From contig KB906767.1 in NCBI GenBank assembly GCA_000381625.1, forward strand, positions 3,615,304 to 3,679,303: 64,000 nt of DNA, given 5' to 3'. Made by a program: the position numbers and the translations under genes. Under the pieces are notes generated by a model. It did not search any database, was not told where the DNA came from, and saw only the letters and a list, made by a program, of their open reading frames with translations. Source of the DNA: Bryobacterales bacterium KBS 96 (GTDB lineage: Bacteria; Acidobacteriota; Terriglobia; Bryobacterales; Bryobacteraceae). Within the stretch, counting starts at the first letter, position 1, and each line of letters opens with the position of its first letter. This document shows positions 41,850 through 50,821 of this stretch, in pieces.

Positions 41850-44306
41850 TTACTCCTTGGAAATCACTGAATAAGCGCCCCAGAAAGAGGCCAAACGCCG
41901 ATAATCCGAAGCTGCCCTCATGTCCAGTTGCGCGCTTGCGAGCGCGGCTGCGGCCCGTGTGGGCAGTGGAGTCGCCGACTGACCCGCACTCGTCAAATGG
42001 CGGTAAAACGCCGTAAAAAAAGCGCCTGCGTCGTCCGGCGTCGGCCACGAGCTGACAACGACTGCGCTCGCTCCCGCAAGCAGCCAAGCCCGGCTCAGTC
42101 CCGTCAATCCCACTCCTGCAACCGTTCTGCCTCGCTGCGAATCGCAGCCACTGAGCACAACGAGGCTTCCTGGCACGCGATAGGTTGCGATGAGTTCGGG
42201 CGTGAGTAATTCCGGCAAACCATCAGCCCCAAGTGAAAGAGCGAGCGCTGCATTCTCCGGTTTGCCTGCCGGAGAGATTACGTGGACCGCGAAGTGAATT
42301 ACTGTGGGACCGGCCTCAAAAGCCGCTGCAATGTCCATTGATGACGCGTGAACACCTGTCAGCAATTGAACGTGGTGAAAATGTGACGCGGCGCTTCTGA
42401 GTTCGTGCCCGCTTCCGACAAGCCGCTCGAGGGGACTCGTCGGCTGCGGTCGAGCGAAGAAGGATGTTAGTCGAAATGAAGGCGCCAGGCGGGCATCCGC
42501 GGAATTGTACACGGCATCGCCGATACCTACGAACTCGGCATTGCCGGGAAGTGGAGTCTGTGGATCGGCCAGCGACAATTCGCTCGCGACATACCGAATT
42601 GTATGAGCGGCGATTAGCGGCGCCGGTCCGGATGATCGCTCGCGATCCTCTTTTTTCGGCAAAGATGCCGGCAACGCCGCAAAGGGAACGCCCGACAGTT
42701 GTGGTCCGTCATTTACCAGCATCCAGTGATGCCGTTTCCGAATGTCAGCCGGCAGTTGACCGAATAGGGTGCGGGACAGCGCGATGCCAGAGGGTCCCAT
42801 GTTTTCTCCGCACCGGACCCGAGCAGTCCAGGCCTTGGCGGCCTGTTCAATGTCGCTTGACGGTGGGAGTTTGCAAAGAAAGATTGAATTGCGAGTGACC
42901 GCCCAAAGCCAGGATCTGGCGGCCCCGAGCCCGAAACTGAGCAAAACATCGTCGTCGTTTAAATTCCCCTGGATATTGGCAAGTGTTTTCTGGGAGCGAA
43001 TTTTCTCCGGCTTCTCCGATAAACTCCGCGGTTCCAGGCCGAGTTGCACTTGCAAATCGGCTAACCGCGCATGCAATGCAGCGGTTCGTTTCTCGCCTCC
43101 GGTCGCCCCCGAAAGGATCGTCGCAGCTTCCGCGGAACGTAAGTCGTCCAGGATTTTGTAATATTGCGCCGGCAAACGGTTGCTTTGCTGCCACGCCACG
43201 GTGCGATGCTCACGAAGATCCGCTGCCCGGTTAAGGGCGAGCGTCAGAAACGCTTCGGCCGCGAGCGCCGAACTGTGCCGCTGCATCGCCAACTGAGCTT
43301 CCAGATCGCTGCAATCGGCATACACGGAGTTAATAAACGCAATCGTGCCGGTCTGTGCAATCTCACCCGGCGGCGCTTCTTCGCGCCAGATGGACGCCAA
43401 TTCCACGGCTTGTCGAAAATCATCCAGCGCTTCGTCGTCACGGTGCGATGCCGCGAGCATCTGCCCGCGCAGGTGGACGATCTGATATCGAGGGATGGTC
43501 TTCAGGGCAGGCGATTTTTTCGCGAACGTATCGTCCAGACGCCGAAGCCCTTCAGCCGCATTGCCCTGCCAATATTCGAGTTCGGCCAGCTTGGCCTGGG
43601 TCACCGGAAGCAGTTCATCGTGCTGAAGCAGGCGGATCCGATAGGCGTCCGTCAACGCTCGCTTCGCTCCGGGCAGGTCGTGAACCTCCATTAGCGCTTC
43701 GCCCAGATGATCCTCAACGAGCGCTTCTGACCGGAAATCGTTAGTTCGTTGGCAAATCGAGATCGCCTGTTGGTACGCCGATTTGGCCTCCTCGTCGTGC
43801 CGAGCTTCTGTTTCCAGGGAGGCGATCTGAATAAGCGCCTTCACCAGAAGATCGGATATGTGCGCCTTTTCAAAAATGGCCTTTGCCTCGGCTACATTGG
43901 CGCTGGCCGCTTCTACGTTATGAAGTTGAAGGTAGACCGAGGAAAGGTCGAACAGCGCCGCGCCCGTGAGTCTTGGATCTCCCAGGTCCGAAGCGAGTCG
44001 GCGAACATCTGAATATGTGGCGATTGCCTCCCGATATTCGAACAGGCGTAGCTGGCACCCCCCTATGTCTAGCCGTGCTCGAACCTCCATTCTGCGGTCG
44101 CCGCGATCATGAGCAAGAGCGGCTATTTTTACAAAAGCCGCTTCGGCGGACGCAAATTGTCCGTCGTTACGTAGCCGCACCGCTTCCTGGAACGCCGAAG
44201 CAAGTGAATTTAATTGTGATGGGGTGTGCCGAATGGATCCCGCGCCTTGCGGGAGTGCGCGCAACCACAACGATGCGCTCAGCACAATCAGACACGTCAG
44301 CGGCAC
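41850..44306 (-). CDS. TPR-CHAT peptidase-like protein
   Basis: An 818-residue protein starting at GTG 44306, with a hydrophobic lead (LTCLIVLSASLWL) that may be an export signal. About 30-330 is a series of TPR units (ARLDIGGCQLRLFEYREAI, AALFDLSSVYLQLHNVEAA and so on). About 440-818 is the CHAT domain, a caspase-like clan CD peptidase, with the His in VIHFAVHV (675) and Cys721 in VVLSGCDSQRG both intact. CHAT proteins cleave partners on a signal read by the TPR array. It heads an operon with an ECF sigma and anti-sigma factor, 9 bases upstream of the sigma gene. Cleavage of a regulator is an inference. Confidence 0.87.
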   Translation of the reverse strand: MPLTCLIVLSASLWLRALPQGAGSIRHTPSQLNSLASAFQEAVRLRNDGQFASAEAAFVKIAALAHDRGDRRMEVRARLDIGGCQLRLFEYREAIATYSDVRRLASDLGDPRLTGAALFDLSSVYLQLHNVEAASANVAEAKAIFEKAHISDLLVKALIQIASLETEARHDEEAKSAYQQAISICQRTNDFRSEALVEDHLGEALMEVHDLPGAKRALTDAYRIRLLQHDELLPVTQAKLAELEYWQGNAAEGLRRLDDTFAKKSPALKTIPRYQIVHLRGQMLAASHRDDEALDDFRQAVELASIWREEAPPGEIAQTGTIAFINSVYADCSDLEAQLAMQRHSSALAAEAFLTLALNRAADLREHRTVAWQQSNRLPAQYYKILDDLRSAEAATILSGATGGEKRTAALHARLADLQVQLGLEPRSLSEKPEKIRSQKTLANIQGNLNDDDVLLSFGLGAARSWLWAVTRNSIFLCKLPPSSDIEQAAKAWTARVRCGENMGPSGIALSRTLFGQLPADIRKRHHWMLVNDGPQLSGVPFAALPASLPKKEDRERSSGPAPLIAAHTIRYVASELSLADPQTPLPGNAEFVGIGDAVYNSADARLAPSFRLTSFFARPQPTSPLERLVGSGHELRSAASHFHHVQLLTGVHASSMDIAAAFEAGPTVIHFAVHVISPAGKPENAALALSLGADGLPELLTPELIATYRVPGSLVVLSGCDSQRGRTVAGVGLTGLSRAWLLAGASAVVVSSWPTPDDAGAFFTAFYRHLTSAGQSATPLPTRAAAALASAQLDMRAASDYRRLASFWGAYSVISKE

Positions 44307-44334
44307 AGCCAGCCGCCGGCAATGCCGGATGAAG

Positions 44335-44384
44335 AGTGGCAGGATTTAACTCAATTTTGGGAGTCTCGCTAAAATCCTACCACT
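44335..44384. promoter_or_regulatory. 13-bp inverted repeat upstream of the CHAT operon
   Basis: AGTGGCAGGATTT (44335-44347) and AAATCCTACCACT (44372-44384) are inverted copies with one mismatch and a 24-base spacer. It lies just upstream of the GTG start and could be an operator or a leader hairpin. Confidence 0.5.
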
Positions 44385-45167
44385 ATTTATGCTTATTGCT
44401 CAAGAATTACGAGCCTAATTAGGCCTCAAATTCGGGGCTAATCCGGACATTGTTAGAAGCGAAACACAAGGCCAAGAACGTCGATAATAATTGGTTCATG
44501 CATGTGAACAGTCCCTTTCCATGCATGAGCGTAAAAGCAGCCAAACATCTTTCGTATCGTTGAGCGGAGCTAAGTCACTGAAAAGACGCCGGATATTTTA
44601 CAAAGGTTCCTGTGAATCAAAATTGAGAAGTGAATTCGTGCCGGTTCGGATTCCCATTTGGAACCGGAGGGCCCAAATCGATATCGCCGATCTGCCGAGC
44701 AGGAGCGGCGCTAAGAAAGGGGACGGACCCCATGTGGTAGGTCGAAACTGGCGGTCGGGAACGGGGACGGACCCCCAGCCCGGCGTTATCCTACGCTTGG
44801 AACCTGCTGGCGGAGTCGCCGCCCGGCTTTCCCTTTCCGTCCCAGGCATTCGCGGGAGAATAGGCGCTTCCGCCCCGACAGAAAGAAATGTATAGATTTG
44901 TAATCAAATCGTTGCGCCCTACGTATTCGTGTTGATTGGATGCTGCCAAATGGAATGTCTCTGCGGAAACGATACATTTACCTTCGCGTTGAGTGCAGCG
45001 GGACTTCCGAACCGGCATCGCTCCCGACTTGGCCGGCAAAGCTCCGATCGGTTTTGCCCTGACTTGGCTCCGTCCTTCTGAATTCGGTATAGTAATGAAT
45101 TAGCAGGCGTTTACTGTTCCAGGCGAAGTGTCTCCTGGCGTTCCCTGGCTCTTCCGCACGAAAACCA
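44385..45167. other. long intergenic stretch between the CHAT operon and ffh
   Basis: About 780 bases without a convincing gene. The frames here have no start context and odd composition. It holds an A/T-rich part near 44385-44640, which may contain promoters, two REP-like copies (listed separately), and the region before ffh. A 5-bp inverted pair GTTCA/TGAAC lies around TGCATG near 44500. Confidence 0.5.
44719..44776 (+). repeat. two direct REP-like copies
   Basis: GGGGACGGACCCC at 44719-44731 and again at 44763-44775 (with an extra C), 44 bases apart, same orientation, in the intergenic stretch before ffh. Confidence 0.75.
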
Positions 45168-46544
45168 ATGTTCGACAACTTATCGGATAAGCTGCAGCGC
45201 GTCTTCAAGAACCTGCGCGGCGAAGGGAAATTGACGGCCGAAAACATGGAGGATGCGCTCCGCGAGATTCGCGTGGCTCTCCTCGAAGCCGACGTTCACT
45301 TCAAAGTCGTCAAGCAGTTCATCGAACAGGTGCGGGGCAAAGCCATGGGCGAAGAGGTGCTTACCGCGCTTTCTCCGGGGCAGCAGGTTGTGAAAATTGT
45401 TCGCGATGAGCTGACCAAAATGCTTGGCAGCCATCAGTCGAAACTGCGGTTTAATAACGAGCCGCCGACCGTGGTGCTGATTGTTGGATTGCAGGGATCG
45501 GGAAAAACAACCAGTGCCGGGAAACTCGCGCGGTTTCTGACCAAGGAGGGCCACAAGCCCCAACTGGTTTCGGTTGACGTATACCGGCCAGCGGCCCGCC
45601 AACAACTCAGCATTTTGGCCAAGCAGGTGAATGTTCCCGTATACGAGGGAGCGGCGGAAGAAACGAAACCACTCGATCTGGCGCGCTCCGCCCGTCGCGA
45701 ATCGGTTCAGGCCGGGCGGGATGTCCTGCTGGTCGACACAGCCGGACGCCTGCACATCGATGAAGAGTTGATGCAGGAGCTTCAGCAACTGAAAGAAGCA
45801 CTGAATCCGACGGAAATTTTGTTCGTCGCCGACGCCATGACCGGCCAGGACGCGGTGAAAACAGCCGATGAGTTCCACAAGCGTCTGGGGATCACCGGTA
45901 TCATTCTCACCAAGATGGATGGCGATGCCAGGGGCGGCGCGGCTCTGTCGATTCGTTCGGTCACCGGGCAGTCGTTGAAATTTGTCGGCGTTGGCGAGAA
46001 GACCGACGCACTCGAAGCGTTCTACCCCGACCGCGTCGCCTCGCGCATCCTGGGCATGGGCGACGTGCTCTCGTTAATCGAAAAGGTCGAGCAAACCATC
46101 GATCAAAAAGAGGCCGAGAAGATCCAGGAGAAGCTGATCACCGGCGACGAGTTCACGCTTGAGGACTTTCGCGACCAGATGAAGCAGATCCGCAAGCTGG
46201 GTCCGCTCGAAAATATTCTTAAGATGATGCCCGGCATGGGCTCGTTGACGGACCAGTTGAAGGACACCAAAATCGACGAGAAAGAGATCAACCGGGTGGT
46301 TGCGATTATCGACTCGATGACGCCGCGCGAGCGCCGGAATCACATGATTATTAACGGTTCCCGGCGGAGGCGGATCGCCAAAGGCAGCGGGACGTCAGTG
46401 CAGGACGTGAACAGCCTGCTGAAGCAATACTCGCAAACACGTAAAATGATGAAGAGCTTCGCGGGCGGAGGCGGCATGCTGGCCAAGAAACTGGCAAAGA
46501 TGAAGCTGCCGAATTTACCCGGAATGTTTAATGCCGGCCAATAG
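45168..46544 (+). CDS. ffh: signal recognition particle protein Ffh
   Basis: A 458-residue SRP54. The N domain is followed by the GTPase: LIVGLQGSGKTTSAGK (P loop) near residue 104, DVYRPAARQQL, LLVDTAGRLHIDEELM, and ILTKMDGDARGGAALS. The M domain (about 320-450) is Met-rich (MMPGMGSL, RKMMKSFAGGGGML) and binds 4.5S RNA and signal sequences. It targets membrane proteins co-translationally. It is the first gene of the ffh-rpsP-khpA-rimM-trmD-rplS run. Confidence 0.97.
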   Translation: MFDNLSDKLQRVFKNLRGEGKLTAENMEDALREIRVALLEADVHFKVVKQFIEQVRGKAMGEEVLTALSPGQQVVKIVRDELTKMLGSHQSKLRFNNEPPTVVLIVGLQGSGKTTSAGKLARFLTKEGHKPQLVSVDVYRPAARQQLSILAKQVNVPVYEGAAEETKPLDLARSARRESVQAGRDVLLVDTAGRLHIDEELMQELQQLKEALNPTEILFVADAMTGQDAVKTADEFHKRLGITGIILTKMDGDARGGAALSIRSVTGQSLKFVGVGEKTDALEAFYPDRVASRILGMGDVLSLIEKVEQTIDQKEAEKIQEKLITGDEFTLEDFRDQMKQIRKLGPLENILKMMPGMGSLTDQLKDTKIDEKEINRVVAIIDSMTPRERRNHMIINGSRRRRIAKGSGTSVQDVNSLLKQYSQTRKMMKSFAGGGGMLAKKLAKMKLPNLPGMFNAGQ

Positions 46545-46604
46545 AGGCTCGCGGTCCTAAACGGGACCCTGAACAGAAAATCTCGAAAGGTAAGAGAAAG
46601 CAGA

Positions 46605-46850
46605 ATGTTAGCAATTCGACTGGCGCGGTTCGGCGCCAAAAAGAAGCCCACGTACCGCGTCGTCGTGATTGAACGCGAACGCGCGCGCGACAGCCGCTCC
46701 GTGGAAGTAGTTGGTTACTATAATCCCGTTACGCAGCCGCCGCAAGTGACGTTCGATCACGAGCGAATCAATCACTGGCTGAAGTGCGGCGCCCAGCCCT
46801 CCGACACCGTGTCGCGGCTGTTGAAGGCGAATCCCGCGACAGCAGCGTAG
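46605..46850 (+). CDS. rpsP: 30S ribosomal protein S16
   Basis: 81 residues with the family N terminus (LAIRLARFGAKKKPTYRVVVIERERARDSR) and the NPVTQPP segment. A GGTAAGAG stretch precedes the ATG. It is part of the conserved rpsP-rimM-trmD-rplS order. Confidence 0.96.
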   Translation: MLAIRLARFGAKKKPTYRVVVIERERARDSRSVEVVGYYNPVTQPPQVTFDHERINHWLKCGAQPSDTVSRLLKANPATAA

Positions 46851-46895
46851 AGCTGACAGGCAGGCCAAGGCCTGTTCCTACCGGACGAGGTGGCC

Positions 46896-47144
46896 ATGGA
46901 CGAGAAGAGCAGCGTGAAAACGCTGGTAGAAGATATTGCAAAGGCGCTGGTAGATATACCGAACGAAGTGGTGGTTAAGGAACTGGACGGCGAGCAGGTC
47001 ACCGTTTTTGAATTGCGCGTAGCGCAGGGCGACCTGGGCAAAGTGATCGGCAAGCAAGGCCGGACCGCCCGTTCCATCCGAACGCTTCTGGGCGCCGTCG
47101 GCACAAAGCTGAACCGGCGCTTCGCGCTGGAGATCCTTGAGTAG
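46896..47144 (+). CDS. khpA: KH-domain RNA-binding protein KhpA
   Basis: An 82-residue single KH domain protein with the loop [18 protein letters not shown] (GxxG type). It sits between rpsP and rimM as in most bacteria. The ATG at 46896 has GGACGAGG upstream; a GTG two codons earlier is possible. KhpA usually pairs with KhpB; it binds RNA and affects ribosome and division-related transcripts. Confidence 0.93.
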   Translation: MDEKSSVKTLVEDIAKALVDIPNEVVVKELDGEQVTVFELRVAQGDLGKVIGKQGRTARSIRTLLGAVGTKLNRRFALEILE

Positions 47145-47162
47145 GTTTGGTGCGAATAGGCT

Positions 47163-47681
47163 GTGACTGACGATCGGGTCGTGGTGGCGGAAATTCTGCG
47201 GGCACGGGGCAACCGCGGCGAGGTGCTCGCCGAATCGCTGACCGATGTGCCCGGCCGGATTGAGACGCTGAAGCAGGCGCAGGCGCGGCTGGCGAACGGA
47301 TCGGATGTTTCCGTGGAAATCGAGCAGGCGTGGCGACATAAGGAGTTGTGGGTCCTGAAATTCGCGGGAGTCGGTTCGATCGATGAGGCCGAGCGATTTC
47401 GTGGCGCCGACTTATGGGTTCCGTTCAGCGAACGCGGTCAATTGCCGGAAGGTGAATTTTTTCGGTCCGACCTGGTGGGCTGCGAACTGAACGATGAGCG
47501 GACCGGCGAGCGTATCGGCGTTGTCCGGGGCTGGCAGCAGTACGGCGGTCCGCCGCTAATGGAAGTGGATGTTCAAGGCCGGGAGGTCTTGGTCCCTTTT
47601 GTTCCGTCGATCTGCCGAAAGGTGGATCTCGCGGAAAAATCCATTTCGATTGCGGCGCCTGAAGGTCTATTGGAGTTGTAA
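47163..47681 (+). CDS. rimM: 16S rRNA processing protein RimM
   Basis: 172 residues from GTG 47163. The N-terminal RimM domain (VVVAEILRARGNRGEVLAESLTD) and the C-terminal PRC barrel (DLVGCELNDERTGERIGVVRGWQQYGGPPLMEVD) are both complete. It matures the 30S head through S19. It follows khpA by 18 bases. Confidence 0.95.
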   Translation: MTDDRVVVAEILRARGNRGEVLAESLTDVPGRIETLKQAQARLANGSDVSVEIEQAWRHKELWVLKFAGVGSIDEAERFRGADLWVPFSERGQLPEGEFFRSDLVGCELNDERTGERIGVVRGWQQYGGPPLMEVDVQGREVLVPFVPSICRKVDLAEKSISIAAPEGLLEL

Positions 47682-47724
47682 AACGGCAGGTGCGTGTTGT
47701 TTACCAGCGTGCCGGAGATTCCGG

Positions 47725-48432
47725 ATGAGATTCCATATTGTTACGATCTTTCCGGAGTTTTTCGGTAGTCCGTTTCAGCATGGCGTAGTCGCCAGGGCGC
47801 AGCGGGCCGGGCGGTTGGATATCCAGATTCACGATTTGCGAAACTGGACATACGACCGGCATCGTACGGTGGACGATCGCCCGTTTGGCGGAGGCGAAGG
47901 CATGCTGCTGAAGCCGGAGCCGCTATTTGAGGCAGTGGAATCGATACTGCCGGAGCGCACGAACCGGAGGCGGATCGTGCTGCTGTCGGCGCAGGGAAGG
48001 CTCTTCGACCAGCCAATGGCAGTGGAGTTTTCGGCACTCGATGAGCTGCTGCTGATTTGCGGACGATACGAGGGCGTGGATGAACGGGTGGCCGAACATC
48101 TGGCCGACGCGGAAGTTTCGATAGGCGATTACGTGTTGAGCGGTGGAGAGTTGGGGGCAGCGGTGATCGTCGATGCGGTGGCGCGATTGCTTCCGGGCGT
48201 GCTCGGAAATGAAGAATCTTCGCGGAACGAGTCGTTCAGCGAACGAAGCGAAGGTTTGTTGGATTGCCCGCAGTACACACGGCCGGCCGATTTTCGCGGC
48301 TGGAAGGCGCCGGATGTGCTGCTGGGCGGAAACCATGCAGAGATCAGGCGGTGGCGCCGCGCGGCGTCGCAAGCCAAAACAGAGCGGTTGCGGCCGGATT
48401 TACTCGGCGCCGGCCGCCAGGAAAAGGATTAA
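47725..48432 (+). CDS. trmD: tRNA (guanine-N1-)-methyltransferase TrmD
   Basis: A 235-residue SPOUT methyltransferase making m1G37 in tRNA. MRFHIVTIFPEFF opens the protein, with DDRPFGGGEGMLL near residue 50, RYEGVDERV near 115 and IGDYVLSGGELGA near 134 forming the knot AdoMet site. The start at 47725 matches the family; the frame is open for 52 codons upstream inside rimM but lacks conservation. Confidence 0.96.
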   Translation: MRFHIVTIFPEFFGSPFQHGVVARAQRAGRLDIQIHDLRNWTYDRHRTVDDRPFGGGEGMLLKPEPLFEAVESILPERTNRRRIVLLSAQGRLFDQPMAVEFSALDELLLICGRYEGVDERVAEHLADAEVSIGDYVLSGGELGAAVIVDAVARLLPGVLGNEESSRNESFSERSEGLLDCPQYTRPADFRGWKAPDVLLGGNHAEIRRWRRAASQAKTERLRPDLLGAGRQEKD

Positions 48433-48447
48433 GGATTAAGGACGAAC

Positions 48448-48798
48448 ATGCAGAACGCATTACTGAGCAAGTTCATTAGCAAGCAGAAGCGCCAGGATGC
48501 GCATCCGGAGTTTCGGCCGGGCGATACCATTCGAGTGCACGTGCGGATCAGAGAAGGCGAGAAAGAGCGTTTGCAAGCCTTCGAGGGCACGGTGATTGCT
48601 CGCAAAAACACGGGCGTCGGCGAAACCATCACAGTCCGCAAGGTCAGCTTCGGCCAGGGCGTGGAAAGAATATTTCCGCTGCACGCGCCGGTCGTGGATC
48701 ACATCGACCTGGTCCGGACGGGCCGCGTGCGCCGGGCAAAGCTTTATTACCTTCGCAATCTGCGAGGAAAGGCCGCGCGCCTGAGAGAGCGGACGTAG
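48448..48798 (+). CDS. rplS: 50S ribosomal protein L19
   Basis: 116 residues, with [35 protein letters not shown]-like core and a C-terminal [19 protein letters not shown]. It is 15 bases after trmD and part of the same operon. Confidence 0.96.
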   Translation: MQNALLSKFISKQKRQDAHPEFRPGDTIRVHVRIREGEKERLQAFEGTVIARKNTGVGETITVRKVSFGQGVERIFPLHAPVVDHIDLVRTGRVRRAKLYYLRNLRGKAARLRERT

Positions 48799-48817
48799 CG
48801 GCATCGGGCGCGCCGTT

Positions 48818-49576
48818 GTGGCCCAGGGACGAGGGGAACCAGACCGTAATCCTCGCCGCGTGGCGCGGTCGAGCGCCACGAGCGATAGGTCTATCCGGTG
48901 CGTCTCTACTTACGAGAATCTGGCGCGGGAGCGCGGCTACACTTGCATCGCCGGCGTGGATGAGGTCGGACGGGGATCTTTGTTTGGACCGGTCTTTGCG
49001 GCCGCCGTCGTCCTGAATCCGGAGCGGCCAATTCGCGGGCTGAAGGACAGCAAGGTGCTTGACGCCGGCGAGCGTGCGGATCTGGCTGCTGAGATCCAGC
49101 GAAAATGTTTGGGATGGGCCGTTGGGGCCGCCGATGCATTTGAAATCGATCAGATCAATATCTATCAGGCTTCGCGGCTTGCCATGCGCAGGGCCGTTGA
49201 GGCCCTGGCGCTCCGGCCGGACTATTTGCTGATCGATGCCCTGAAAATCGACGTGCCAATTGCACAGGAACCGCTGATTGACGGCGATGCCCGGTGCCGC
49301 GCAATTGCCGCCGCGTCCATTGTCGCCAAAGTACTTCGGGATGCATGCATGGGCCGCTGGCAGGCAATTTTCCCTGCATACAATCTCGCCAGCAATAAAG
49401 GCTATTCGACGCCAGATCACCGTAAGGCCCTTTGGGAGCATGGCCCGACAGCCCTCCACCGCTTCAGCTTCGAGCCAGTGCGGATGAGTTGCCGGGAGGT
49501 CTGGTGGAGCGGTTATCGCGGCGATGCCGCGCAACAGGATCTCTTTGCGGAAACCGCGGTTGGAGGCGGCGCTTGA
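48818..49576 (+). CDS. rnhB: ribonuclease HII
   Basis: About 210-250 residues. The signature IAGVDEVGRGSLFGPV contains the first catalytic Asp-Glu pair, followed by LKDSKVL and DALKIDVPI, then AAASIVAKVLRD. It removes ribonucleotides from DNA. No ATG lies before the core: GTG at 48818 and GTG at 48860 are the candidates, and the 30-odd residues before VSTYENLARERGY look unconserved. The true start may thus be downstream of 48818. Confidence 0.92.
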   Translation: MAQGRGEPDRNPRRVARSSATSDRSIRCVSTYENLARERGYTCIAGVDEVGRGSLFGPVFAAAVVLNPERPIRGLKDSKVLDAGERADLAAEIQRKCLGWAVGAADAFEIDQINIYQASRLAMRRAVEALALRPDYLLIDALKIDVPIAQEPLIDGDARCRAIAAASIVAKVLRDACMGRWQAIFPAYNLASNKGYSTPDHRKALWEHGPTALHRFSFEPVRMSCREVWWSGYRGDAAQQDLFAETAVGGGA

Positions 49577-49590
49577 ACACAGGACCGCAA

Positions 49591-49896
49591 ATGACGCAAC
49601 CCGCTCCACAGCCAGGCCCGGAGGAACAGTCTCCCGATCGTTCGCGCTTGTTGAAGTGGCATAAACGGGTGCTCGGGTTGTGTCTTGCGCTTTTCGCGAT
49701 TGAGCTCGGCGTGTTTCTTATCGTATTTCCGTGGCTGCGATCATGGGACCTGAATTGGGTTCCGCTGCAATCGCCCGAAATGCGCGCAATCTGGATGAGC
49801 CCTTATTTTCGCGGGGCATTGACCGGTTTGGGCCTGGTGAACCTGTATGTCGGATTTGAAGAACTTCTCCGGCAGCTACGGTCCTTGTTTCAGTAG
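49591..49896 (+). CDS. small membrane protein between rnhB and lepB
   Basis: A 101-residue protein with two hydrophobic segments (VLGLCLALFAIELGVFLIVF and the ALTGLGLVNLYVGFEELL region) and a Pro-rich start. The ATG at 49591 has AGGA upstream; a TTG at 49573 overlapping the rnhB stop is an alternative. Same strand and close spacing to rnhB and lepB suggest an operon. No family recognised. Confidence 0.7.
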   Translation: MTQPAPQPGPEEQSPDRSRLLKWHKRVLGLCLALFAIELGVFLIVFPWLRSWDLNWVPLQSPEMRAIWMSPYFRGALTGLGLVNLYVGFEELLRQLRSLFQ

Positions 49897-49960
49897 AGCG
49901 GCGAATCGATATGCCCGGACTGGCGCTTTCCAGAACATGCGCCACGTTCCGGACGATACA

Positions 49961-50806
49961 ATGAATTTTTCAGGAATGCAGATTGAAAGCGAACCAATCG
50001 CGGCGCCGGATAAACCGCCTGAGCCGCCGGAGCGCCGGCAACCGCCGTCGCGAGGGTTCGTTGCCGAGTGGACAGTCACGATCCTGATCATGCTGTTTGC
50101 GTCGACGACCCTCGCCTGGTCGTATGTCATCCCGACCGGTTCAATGGAGAGCAATCTTCTGATCGGCGATCACATCATTGTCGATAAGCTGGCGTATGCG
50201 CCGGCGGGCCCGGTCAGCAAATACCTGCTGCCATATGAAGCGCCAAAGCGCGGCGACATCATCGCCTTTGAGTACCCCGCTGATACATCACAGCTTTTCG
50301 TGAAGCGAGTCATCGGCTTGCCGGGCGATCGCCTGAAATTGGTAAATCAGCAGGTGTACATCAACGACAAGAAATTGTACGAACCCTACGTTCAACACAC
50401 CAGCGGATTCTTCGATCCTTACCGCGACAACTTCCCGGGCGACGTCTCGATGCTCGATGTAGTGCCAGACACCAGGCGGGACACGCTTCTGCGGGACATG
50501 CTACAGCATCACGTGGTGAACGGCGAGGTAGTGGTCCCGCCGAATTCCTATTTCGCAATGGGCGACAATCGCGACAATTCGCTCGATAGCCGCTACTGGG
50601 GATTTGTTCCGCGCGATTATATTGTGGGCAAGCCGGTGTTGATTTACTGGTCGTACAATACGACGACCGCCATGCTAATGCCGGATTCGGCACGGGGCTT
50701 CGAAACGCACCTGATCGACCTGGTTGAGCATTTCTTCACGAAAACCCGGTGGAATCGAACGTTGCGGCCGGTCCGAGGATTCCGCTACCCGCAACAGACG
50801 CAGTAG
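49961..50806 (+). CDS. lepB: signal peptidase I (first copy)
   Basis: A 281-residue type I signal peptidase. One membrane helix (about 37-57) precedes the catalytic Ser61 in IPTGSMESN; the general base Lys115 lies in FVKRVIGLPGD. Box E is AMGDNRDNSLDSRYWGFV. A 45-residue insertion (YRDNFPGDVSMLDVVPDTRRDTLL) sits before box D. The ATG at 49961 has GGACGA upstream. It removes leader peptides at the outer face of the inner membrane. A close paralogue follows after 15 bases. Confidence 0.93.
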   Translation: MNFSGMQIESEPIAAPDKPPEPPERRQPPSRGFVAEWTVTILIMLFASTTLAWSYVIPTGSMESNLLIGDHIIVDKLAYAPAGPVSKYLLPYEAPKRGDIIAFEYPADTSQLFVKRVIGLPGDRLKLVNQQVYINDKKLYEPYVQHTSGFFDPYRDNFPGDVSMLDVVPDTRRDTLLRDMLQHHVVNGEVVVPPNSYFAMGDNRDNSLDSRYWGFVPRDYIVGKPVLIYWSYNTTTAMLMPDSARGFETHLIDLVEHFFTKTRWNRTLRPVRGFRYPQQTQ

Positions 50807-50821
50807 ACTTCGAGACAACGA

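Noticed and set aside
44491-44895. Plus-strand open frame of 134 codons in the gap before ffh
   Set aside because: It reads through both REP-like copies and shows no conserved motif or ribosome site.
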